A stretch of 64,000 nt of DNA. Source: Prolixibacteraceae bacterium UBA1413 (lineage in GTDB: Bacteria; Bacteroidota; Bacteroidia; Bacteroidales; Prolixibacteraceae). The notes beneath the pieces were generated by a model. That model was not told the origin of the DNA and searched no databases. It saw only the letters and a program-made list of their open reading frames with translations. Location of the stretch: the NCBI GenBank assembly GCA_002304925.1, contig DBPT01000020.1:1-64000 (forward strand), in the 5' to 3' direction. Position 1 is the stretch's first letter. Each line of letters starts with the position of its first letter. Positions 15,189 to 22,344 of the stretch are shown piece by piece. Both the position numbers and the translations under genes were made by a program.

Positions 15189-17531
15189 ATGGAAAATACA
15201 AGCCGGATTGTCGACCGGATCATTGCTGAAAAGGGGAAGGAAAAAAAAGCGCTGATTTCCATCCTTCAGGCCATTCAGAAGGAGTTGAACTACCTTCCCA
15301 AGGAAGCATTGCGCCATGTGGGTGAACATACCGGTATTACTCCGGCTGAAATCATCAGCGTAGCCACTTTCTATTCCCAGTTCCGGCTGCGGCCTGCCGG
15401 AGAACATATGATAAAAATATGCGTGGGTACTGCCTGCCATGTAAAAGGATCAGGACAGGTGTATGACGCTTTTGCCAGGAAATTCGGTCTGGGAGAGGGA
15501 GAAACCACCGACCGGAAGGGCCAGTACACGCTTGAGAAGGTTAGCTGTCTGGGATGTTGTACCCTGGCCCCCGTGGTTCAGATCGACCAGGTAACCTATG
15601 GTCATGTGACCACCAGTCAGGTGGATGAAATCCTTGCCGATTTCGAATCCCGGGCAGGCAAGAAAGAGGAGAAAAAATTCCGTCTGGCGGATGGAACAGA
15701 GATCCAGGGTGAAATCCGCATCGGATTGGGATCCTGTTGTGTGGCCAGCGGCAGCGATGAGATCCGGAAAGCTGTGGAAACTACCGTCAACAGTTACGGC
15801 CTGAAAGTGAAACTGAAGCATGTGGGTTGTGTGGGGATGTGCCACCAGGTTCCCCTGGTTGAGATCGTCCCCACGGAGGGCGAACCAACGCTCTATTCCA
15901 GAGTAAAGCCCGAGGATGTCAAAGATATTGTCGGCAAGCATTTTAAACCCCCAGGACTCTTTTCCAGGCTGAAGGGCAAACTGCTCGATTCCGTGGAATA
16001 CATCCAGACCGATGCCAAATGGGAGGGCATTGAGCGATATGCATTGGATGTGAGGGACAAACCGGTCAGTTCGTTTTTGGGTAATCAGATCCCCATCGCC
16101 ACGGAATACCGGGGGATTATCAATCCCCTGGATATTGAAGAATACAAAAGCCGGGGCGGTTTCAGGGCTATCCGGCGGGCCTTGCTGGAAATGACCCCCA
16201 CGGAGGTGGTTCATGAGGTCAAAGAGAGTCAAATCCGTGGCCGGGGAGGAGCCGGATTCCCGTCGGGCATCAAATGGGAACTGGTGGCCCGGCATGGCGA
16301 TCCTCAGAAATATGTGGTATGTAACGGCGATGAAGGCGACCCGGGGGCATTCATGGACCGGATGCTTCTGGAATCCTATCCTTACCGGGTCATCGAGGGA
16401 TTGATCATCGGAGCCTATGCGACAGGCGCAACGAAAGGATTCTTTTACATCAGGGCGGAATATCCCCTGGCGGTGCGGCGGATACGGGAAGCACTGGCTA
16501 CATGTTACCGGGAGAACCTGCTCGGAGAGAATATTCTGGGGTCGGGATTCTCCTTTGACGCTGAAATCTATGAAGGGGCAGGAGCTTTTGTCTGTGGCGA
16601 GGAGACCGCACTGCTCCAGTCGCTGATGGGCAACCGGGGCTATCCCCGCATACGCCCGCCGTTTCCTGCCGAAAAAGGGTATATGGGGCATCCCACCCTG
16701 GTCAACAACGTGGAAACCCTGGCGCAAATCTCCTTTATCCTGAGGGAGGGTGCTGGCTTGTTTAATTCCATCGGCACGATACACAGCAAGGGAACCAAGG
16801 TGTTTGCCCTGGCAGGAAAAGTTGTCCGGGGCGGATTGATTGAAGTACCCATGGGTACTACCATCCGGCAGGTGATTTTCGAAATTGGCGGAGGCATCGC
16901 CAATGGCCGCACTTTCAAAGCGGTTCAGATCGGAGGTCCGTCAGGGGGATGCATCCCTGCCTCCCTGGCAGATACCCCCATTGACTTTGAATCGCTCACT
17001 GAGATGGGGGCCATGATGGGATCGGGCGGACTTGTGGTACTTGACGACAGCGACTGTATGGTGGATATCGCACGCTTCTTCCTTTCCTTCACCCAGCATG
17101 AATCCTGCGGAAAGTGCACCTTCTGCCGCCTGGGGACCCGGCGTATGCTTGACATCCTGGAAAAGGTCACCCAGGGAAAAGCGCGCCGCGAAGACCTTGA
17201 TGAGCTGGAAAAGGTAGCCCTCTGGACCAAAAAGGGAAGCCTCTGCGGATTGGGAAAAACCGCCCCTAACCCGGTGCTGAGCACATTGAAATATTTCAGG
17301 GAGGAATATGAAGCCCATCTGGAGGGAAGGTGCCCGACAGGAAAATGTACCCACCTGATAAAATATCAGGTAAACGAGAAGTGTATCGGATGTACCCTTT
17401 GTGCCCAGGTATGCCCTGTGAATGCTATTCCCTTCACCCCGCACGAGAAACATGTCATAGACACCGGAGTGTGTATCCGCTGTGATGCCTGCCGGCCGGC
17501 ATGCCCTGAAAATGCCATTGATGTCTTCTGA
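15189..17531 (+). CDS. NuoE-NuoF-ferredoxin fusion, NAD(P)H diaphorase subunit
   Basis: A 780-residue cytoplasmic protein joining three modules that are often separate. Residues 1-150 are NuoE/HydC-like with [2Fe-2S] ligands Cys78, 83, 120 and 124. Residues about 170-250 are a second thioredoxin-like [2Fe-2S] segment (Cys183/184, 214, 218). Residues 270-720 are NuoF/HydB-like: the GRGGAGFP FMN/NADH loop near 351, NGDEGDPGAF, and an N3-type [4Fe-4S] site at Cys640, 643, 646 and 686. Residues 725-780 hold two ferredoxin motifs (Cys732 and Cys762 onward). It should oxidise or reduce NAD(P)H at FMN and distribute electrons over Fe-S clusters. A strong AGGAGGG precedes the ATG at 15189, 7 nt after the previous stop. 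There is no hydrogenase or complex I gene nearby. Confidence 0.9.
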   Translation: MENTSRIVDRIIAEKGKEKKALISILQAIQKELNYLPKEALRHVGEHTGITPAEIISVATFYSQFRLRPAGEHMIKICVGTACHVKGSGQVYDAFARKFGLGEGETTDRKGQYTLEKVSCLGCCTLAPVVQIDQVTYGHVTTSQVDEILADFESRAGKKEEKKFRLADGTEIQGEIRIGLGSCCVASGSDEIRKAVETTVNSYGLKVKLKHVGCVGMCHQVPLVEIVPTEGEPTLYSRVKPEDVKDIVGKHFKPPGLFSRLKGKLLDSVEYIQTDAKWEGIERYALDVRDKPVSSFLGNQIPIATEYRGIINPLDIEEYKSRGGFRAIRRALLEMTPTEVVHEVKESQIRGRGGAGFPSGIKWELVARHGDPQKYVVCNGDEGDPGAFMDRMLLESYPYRVIEGLIIGAYATGATKGFFYIRAEYPLAVRRIREALATCYRENLLGENILGSGFSFDAEIYEGAGAFVCGEETALLQSLMGNRGYPRIRPPFPAEKGYMGHPTLVNNVETLAQISFILREGAGLFNSIGTIHSKGTKVFALAGKVVRGGLIEVPMGTTIRQVIFEIGGGIANGRTFKAVQIGGPSGGCIPASLADTPIDFESLTEMGAMMGSGGLVVLDDSDCMVDIARFFLSFTQHESCGKCTFCRLGTRRMLDILEKVTQGKARREDLDELEKVALWTKKGSLCGLGKTAPNPVLSTLKYFREEYEAHLEGRCPTGKCTHLIKYQVNEKCIGCTLCAQVCPVNAIPFTPHEKHVIDTGVCIRCDACRPACPENAIDVF

Positions 17532-17545
17532 AGAACCCAGCAAAC

Positions 17546-19093
17546 ATGATCAAACTTAAGATAGATAATAAGAGTGTGGAGGTTCCCGAGGGGACTTCCG
17601 TGATGGAAGCCGCCAAAGCTGCAGGAATCCATATCCCTGCCATGTGCATGGATGAGGAACTGGACCATTTTACCTCCTGCATGTTGTGCCTGGTGAAGGA
17701 TGCCACGGGACGCATGTTTCCGTCGTGTTCCGTTGCCGCATCCGGAGGGATGCGCATCACTACCGATGACGAAGAGATCCGCGAAGGAAGGAGAATTGCC
17801 CTGGAACTCCTGCTCAGCGAACATGTGGGAGATTGTGAGGCGCCCTGCCAGCTGGGATGCCCTGCCCATATGAACATTCCGTTGATGAACAGGCTCATTG
17901 CCGGGGGAAAATGGGAGGAAAGCCTCCGGGTGGTTAAACGCGATATTGCACTTCCTGCTGTTCTGGGAAGGATCTGCCCTGCCCCCTGCGAAGGGGCCTG
18001 CCATCGCAAAACCGTCGATGAGGCAGTTTCCATATGCCTGCTGAAGAGGTTCGTCGGCGATGAGAATGATCTTCATCCCTGGCCGGTACCCGCGCTCAAC
18101 GGGAAAAGGGCAGCCATCGTGGGAGCAGGTCCCGCCGGACTGGCGGCAGCGTATTACCTTAGGCTGAAGGGCGTGGATGCCCACCTGTTTGACCGGGCAG
18201 GAAAACCGGGCGGACAACTGCGGACAGCCATCTCACACGATATCCTTCCCGAAGAAGTCCTGGACAAGGAAATTAATACCATCCTGGAGACTGGCGTGGT
18301 CTTTCACGGCGGCGTTACGGTGAATGACACATTTTTTGATGAATTGAAGAACTCATACGATGCCCTGGTTCTCGCTACCGGAAATATCGATGACCTCACC
18401 AAATCGTTTCAGCTGAAAGGAACACCAAAAGGGATAGAAGTTAACAGGGAAACCTATGAAACTTCTGAAAAAGGGGTTTTTGCCATAGGAAATGTGATTC
18501 GTTCATCCCGACTGGCCGTCCGCTCTGTGGCCCAGGGCAAAGAGGCGGCCTTTTCAGTTATACAATACCTGAATGATGAAACCATCAGGGGAGAACCCCG
18601 GATGTTCAACTCCCGCTTCGGCAAGCTCCATGACCTGGAATTCGCGGAATACCTGAAGGAAGCCAACCCGGCACGGCGCCATTTTCCTTCGGCTGACTTT
18701 TCCGGATTTACCCCCGGAGAAGCGATCGAAGAAGCCCGGAGATGTATGCACTGTGACTGCCGGGCAGCCGGGAACTGTAAACTGAGAATCTACTCCGACA
18801 ACTGTCAGGCCGATCAGAAAAGGTTTCAGACAACTCCCAGGAGAGCCATCACCAAACAAATCCAGACTTCGGGTGTTGTGTATGAAAAAGAGAAATGTAT
18901 CAAATGCGGAATTTGTGTCAGGCTGACAAAAAAATACCGGGAAAAGTTCGGATTGACCTTTATCGGAAGAGGATTTGATGTAATTATCGGCATACCTTTT
19001 GACGAGTCGCTGGATGCCGCTCTGGTACAAACAGCACAAATGGTGGCACGCCATTGCCCTACCGGAGCACTGGAAATCAGGGAAATGAATTAA
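17546..19093 (+). CDS. [2Fe-2S]-GltD-like FAD oxidoreductase lacking the NAD(P) domain
   Basis: A 515-residue cytoplasmic flavoprotein. Residues 1-85 are a NuoG/HydA-type [2Fe-2S] domain (Cys34, 45, 48, 61). Residues 90-175 are the GltD/NfnB-type Fe-S region (Cys97, 101, 105, 144, 148, 152). FAD binding is shown by GAGPAG at 193-198, LATG at 276-279 and FAIGN at 312-316. The last two are only about 32 residues apart, where GltD and NfnB carry a whole NAD(P)H-binding Rossmann domain, and no second GxGxxG is present. Further cysteines (400-420, CIKCGIC at 451-457) and a CPTGAL motif end the protein. It therefore probably receives electrons from the adjacent NuoF-type fusion, 14 nt upstream, rather than from NAD(P)H directly. 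Confidence 0.85.
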   Translation: MIKLKIDNKSVEVPEGTSVMEAAKAAGIHIPAMCMDEELDHFTSCMLCLVKDATGRMFPSCSVAASGGMRITTDDEEIREGRRIALELLLSEHVGDCEAPCQLGCPAHMNIPLMNRLIAGGKWEESLRVVKRDIALPAVLGRICPAPCEGACHRKTVDEAVSICLLKRFVGDENDLHPWPVPALNGKRAAIVGAGPAGLAAAYYLRLKGVDAHLFDRAGKPGGQLRTAISHDILPEEVLDKEINTILETGVVFHGGVTVNDTFFDELKNSYDALVLATGNIDDLTKSFQLKGTPKGIEVNRETYETSEKGVFAIGNVIRSSRLAVRSVAQGKEAAFSVIQYLNDETIRGEPRMFNSRFGKLHDLEFAEYLKEANPARRHFPSADFSGFTPGEAIEEARRCMHCDCRAAGNCKLRIYSDNCQADQKRFQTTPRRAITKQIQTSGVVYEKEKCIKCGICVRLTKKYREKFGLTFIGRGFDVIIGIPFDESLDAALVQTAQMVARHCPTGALEIREMN

Positions 19094-19149
19094 TAAGGTT
19101 GAGATAATACAATAATTATAATTAAACTTAGAATCAGGAATTGAGGATC

Positions 19150-20256
19150 ATGAGATATGTGTTGCTGACGCTTATTATTTCTCTCCATATGAATGTTTTG
19201 GGCCAGGAACCGGGATGCTGGAACATTTTCCGCGGAAACCAGCGTCTTACCGGGAGCGTTTCAGCCAATCTGCCTGCAAAGCCCAAACTCCTGTGGACAT
19301 TTGCCACGGGTAGCATGATCAAATCATCACCGGTGATATGTAATGAAAGAGTGGTGATTGGCACCACGGAGGGAATGGTCTATTGCCTCGACCTGAAGGG
19401 AAAATTGTTGTGGAAATTCAAAGCGTCAAACAGCATTGAAGCTTCGGCGATGATCCTTGACAACACCGTTTATATCGGCGACCTGCAAGGAATCCTGTAC
19501 GCGCTCGATTTAAAAACCGGGAAAAAAATCTGGACATACGCAACCGAGAACCAGATCATAGGTTCGGCGAATTGGTACAGAAATGGCAAGGAGGTCTCTC
19601 TTCTTGTCGGGAGCTATGATTATTATTTACATTGTGTCGATGCTGCGACGGGCAAAGGAAAATGGAAGTATGAATCGGACAATTACATCAACGGGGCGGC
19701 TGCGTGTCATTCCGGGATGGCCGTTTTCGGAGGGTGTGACGGCTTCCTTCACCTGGTTGACATTTCTTCGGGGAAAGTCATCAGGAAGATCAATGTGGCA
19801 ACCTATGTTGCCGGCTCGGTGGCTGTGGAAGGCACGAAAGCCTGGATAGGCGATTATGACGGGAAATTCTCTCAGGTGGACCTCAAGGGGGGCACTGTGA
19901 CCTGGAAGTGGCAGGACCCCGATGTCAAACTGCCCTTCATCGCTTCTCCCGCACTTGCCGGAAATTATGTGGTCACCGGTAACCACGACAAACAGGTATA
20001 CTGTTTTGACAAGAACAACGGGAAAAAAGCGTGGGCCTTCAATTCCGGAAGCCGTATAGAAGCCTCTCCGGTCATTGCCGGAAAATCGGTGCTGGCCGCC
20101 AACATGCGGGGAGATCTCTTTCTACTGAACCTCTCTGACGGAAAAAAAATCTGGAATTATGAGCTGGGATCCCCGGTGGTCAGCAATCCGGCTGTCGCAG
20201 GAAACCGCTTCGTGCTGGGAGCAAGCGACGGCGTCGTTTACTGCTTCGGCCCGTGA
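19150..20256 (+). CDS. Secreted PQQ-like beta-propeller protein (5th)
   Basis: A 368-residue secreted propeller with a signal peptide ending near NVLGQ. Blade turns are regular and numerous: LDLKGKLLW, LDLKTGKKIW, VDAATGKGKW, VDISSGKVI, VDLKGGTVTW, FDKNNGKKAW and LNLSDGKKIW, consistent with a seven- or eight-bladed BamB-like propeller. The body lacks the membrane anchor of the neighbouring propellers, and it has no heme or Fe-S motif. I chose ATG 19150 over an in-frame TTG three codons earlier. It is 56 nt from the FAD protein gene and ends the redox locus; the next gene starts after a spacer containing the inverted low-complexity repeat. Confidence 0.85.
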   Translation: MRYVLLTLIISLHMNVLGQEPGCWNIFRGNQRLTGSVSANLPAKPKLLWTFATGSMIKSSPVICNERVVIGTTEGMVYCLDLKGKLLWKFKASNSIEASAMILDNTVYIGDLQGILYALDLKTGKKIWTYATENQIIGSANWYRNGKEVSLLVGSYDYYLHCVDAATGKGKWKYESDNYINGAAACHSGMAVFGGCDGFLHLVDISSGKVIRKINVATYVAGSVAVEGTKAWIGDYDGKFSQVDLKGGTVTWKWQDPDVKLPFIASPALAGNYVVTGNHDKQVYCFDKNNGKKAWAFNSGSRIEASPVIAGKSVLAANMRGDLFLLNLSDGKKIWNYELGSPVVSNPAVAGNRFVLGASDGVVYCFGP

Positions 20257-20319
20257 ACAATCCGGAATCCGAAACATGAATTAAGAATGTTGAATCTTAA
20301 ACATCAATTGATTATGCCA

Positions 20320-20356
20320 TTAACCTCAGCCTCAACCTCAATCTCAATTTTAATCT
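20320..20356. repeat. Inverted partner of the GGTTGA/AGATTA low-complexity repeat
   Basis: Reads as CCTCAACCTCAATCTC-type sequence on the plus strand, the reverse complement of the GAGGTTGAGG/GAGATTGAG hexamers at 11757-11940. It lies between the last propeller gene and the glycosyltransferase gene, so related low-complexity DNA brackets the gene block 11994-20256 in opposite orientation. Confidence 0.6.
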
Positions 20357-20363
20357 GACTGGC

Positions 20364-21680
20364 ATGAATATACTCCAGATTATCCCCGGCTCCGGGGGGT
20401 CGTTTTATTGCGGCAACTGCCTTCGTGACAGCAAATATGTGGATGCGTTGCGCAAAGAGGGGCACCAGGTGGTGAAAATCCCCATGTACCTGCCTCTCTT
20501 TTCCGATGAACGCGACATTACCGATATCCCGGTTTTTTACGGAGCCGTCAGCATTTATCTCAAGCAGATGGTCCCCTTTTTGCGGAAAGCCCCGGCCTGG
20601 TTTGACAAATTGTTGAATACCAGACCTGTGTTGAAAATGGCGGCGAACATGGCGGGATCAACCAATGCAAAAGGACTCGAAGAGATGACGGTTTCCATGC
20701 TTCTTGGAGAAGAGGGTAAACAGAACGAAGAACTGGAACGGATGGTAGACTGGATTGCCGCTCATTGCAAACCCGATATCATTCATATTTCAAATGCCTT
20801 GTTGCTGGGATTGGCCCGCCGTTTGCGCGAAAGAATCAGCGTTCCCATCGTCTGCAGTTTGCAGGATGAAGATGTGTGGGTGGATGTGATGAAACCTTCC
20901 TACCGTAAAGAAGTGTGGAAACTGATGAAAGAAAAGGCGGTTGATGTGGATGCTTTCATTGCCGTAAGCCACTATTATGCCGGCGTCATGAAAGACCGGA
21001 TGGAACTCCCTGACAGGAAGGTATTCCCGATTTACCTGGGTGTTGATCCCGGAGACTATGAGTTTATACCTTCTTCTTCAAAACCCAGGAACATCGGATA
21101 CCTCTCCCGCCTGTGTGTTGAAAATGGTTTTGACATTGTGGTGGATGCCTTTCTTCTTCTTAAAAGGGAGGATGAATTCCATGATGTAAAGCTCATTGTG
21201 ACAGGAGGATATACGGGTGCTGACCACAGATTTATCAAGAAGTTAAAAAGGCGGATTGCCCGGGCAGGATTCACTGGCTCGGTAGATTTTCATGAAGAAT
21301 TTGAGGGTGAGGGGAGAAAGCTGTTTTTCAGAAAAACAGCGATTGCTTCGGTTCCGGTCCGGAAAGGTGAAGCTTTCGGCATGTATCTTCCTGAGTTGAT
21401 GGCGGCGGGCATTCCCATCGTGCAGCCTGCCCTGGGAGCTTTCCCCGAAATCGTACGCCTCTCGGAAGGGGGGAGGGTGTATTCCCCCAACACGCCCGGG
21501 GAACTGGCATCAGCCTGGGCAACTCTCCTGCGTGATAGGTCGCTGCTGAAAAAATTGAGCCTCAGTGCCAGGAAAGGGGTGGAGACATCCTTTAATATCC
21601 ATGTCCATGCGGGGGAAATGGTAAATGTTTATAAAAAACTGATTGCAGGGAGGAGTGATGATGCTTCTGGAGTTGATTGA
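20364..21680 (+). CDS. GT4 family glycosyltransferase
   Basis: A 438-residue GT-B fold glycosyltransferase of family GT4, transferring a sugar from a nucleotide donor to an unknown acceptor at the cytoplasmic side of the membrane. The N-terminal glycine loop (IIPGSGGSF) and the C-terminal donor-binding EX7E motif (EAFGMYLPE, about residue 335) are both present, followed by the usual GIPIV...GAFPEIV segment. The N-terminal domain contains CGNC. It has no signal peptide. The coding region overlaps the downstream ABC ATPase gene by 23 nt, so the two are translationally coupled; a joint role in making and exporting a glycoconjugate or glycosylated lipid is an inference from position only. Confidence 0.85.
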   Translation: MNILQIIPGSGGSFYCGNCLRDSKYVDALRKEGHQVVKIPMYLPLFSDERDITDIPVFYGAVSIYLKQMVPFLRKAPAWFDKLLNTRPVLKMAANMAGSTNAKGLEEMTVSMLLGEEGKQNEELERMVDWIAAHCKPDIIHISNALLLGLARRLRERISVPIVCSLQDEDVWVDVMKPSYRKEVWKLMKEKAVDVDAFIAVSHYYAGVMKDRMELPDRKVFPIYLGVDPGDYEFIPSSSKPRNIGYLSRLCVENGFDIVVDAFLLLKREDEFHDVKLIVTGGYTGADHRFIKKLKRRIARAGFTGSVDFHEEFEGEGRKLFFRKTAIASVPVRKGEAFGMYLPELMAAGIPIVQPALGAFPEIVRLSEGGRVYSPNTPGELASAWATLLRDRSLLKKLSLSARKGVETSFNIHVHAGEMVNVYKKLIAGRSDDASGVD

Positions 21681-22344
21681 TATTTACAAAGGATATGGAA
21701 TCCCCGGGAGCCGGTCTTTCAGGCCGGTTCTTTACGGGTTGAACTGGCGGCTTGACGCCGGGAAGAGGGTGGGGATCGTAGGCCCCAGCGGAAGCGGCAA
21801 GACGACGTTTCTCAACTTGGCGGGAGCCCTCGACCGCCCCGACTCGGGGGAGGTGGTTTTTAACGGAAAACAGGTCACTTCTTTTTCGGATACGGAAATG
21901 GCATGGTTCCGGAACCGCGAACTGGGATTTGTCTTTCAGCAACATCATCTTTTGCCCCAATGCACACTTTGGGAGAATGTCCTGCTTCCTGTCCTGGCGG
22001 CGAAAAAAAAAGCGGACGTTTCTGACAAGGCCTGGGCGGAATACCTGCTGAAAAAAACAGGGATCTGGGAACAACGAAATCAGAAACCGGCAGAATTATC
22101 AGGAGGTGAATGTCAGCGTACGGCAGTGGTGCGGGCATTGATCAACCGGCCCGAATTGCTTCTTGCCGATGAACCTACAGGAGCCCTGGATGAAAAAAAT
22201 GCGGCCATTCTTTCGGAATTGTTGACGGGTTTAAGCAGGGAAGAGGGAATCGCCCTGGTGACCGTTACCCATGAACCGGAACTGGCAGCCATGATGGATG
22301 AAGTTTATCTACTCCATGAAGGAAGAGCGACAAAACAAAACTAA
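21658..22344 (+). CDS. ABC transporter ATP-binding protein (LolD/MacB type)
   Basis: A 228-residue ABC ATPase of the LolD/MacB/FtsE class. Visible motifs are Walker A GPSGSGKT (42-49), the Q-loop around FVFQQHH, signature LSGGECQR, Walker B LLLADEPTG and the switch histidine in TVTHE. A GGGAGGA sequence lies just before the ATG at 21658, which was chosen over a TTG at 21643. The gene overlaps the end of the glycosyltransferase gene and its stop is immediately followed by the ATG of the permease, so the two should form one exporter or mechanotransmission complex in the inner membrane. Confidence 0.93.
   Translation: MMLLELIDIYKGYGIPGSRSFRPVLYGLNWRLDAGKRVGIVGPSGSGKTTFLNLAGALDRPDSGEVVFNGKQVTSFSDTEMAWFRNRELGFVFQQHHLLPQCTLWENVLLPVLAAKKKADVSDKAWAEYLLKKTGIWEQRNQKPAELSGGECQRTAVVRALINRPELLLADEPTGALDEKNAAILSELLTGLSREEGIALVTVTHEPELAAMMDEVYLLHEGRATKQN

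Noticed and set aside
15450..16784. Long antisense reading frame of 444 codons opposite the diaphorase fusion
   Set aside because: It lies entirely within a well-supported gene on the other strand, with no recognisable domain; the frame is open because of codon bias.
15189..19093. Electron-bifurcating hydrogenase or complex I module
   Set aside because: NuoE/NuoF and NuoG-like parts are present, but there is no H-cluster domain (no TSCCPxW or FMACPxGC motifs), no NiFe subunits and no other nuo genes.
6099..20256. PQQ-dependent alcohol or glucose dehydrogenases
   Set aside because: The propellers have the tryptophan blade motif but lack heme-binding CxxCH, a vicinal disulfide and the acidic catalytic residues in a recognisable setting; no pqq biosynthesis gene is nearby.
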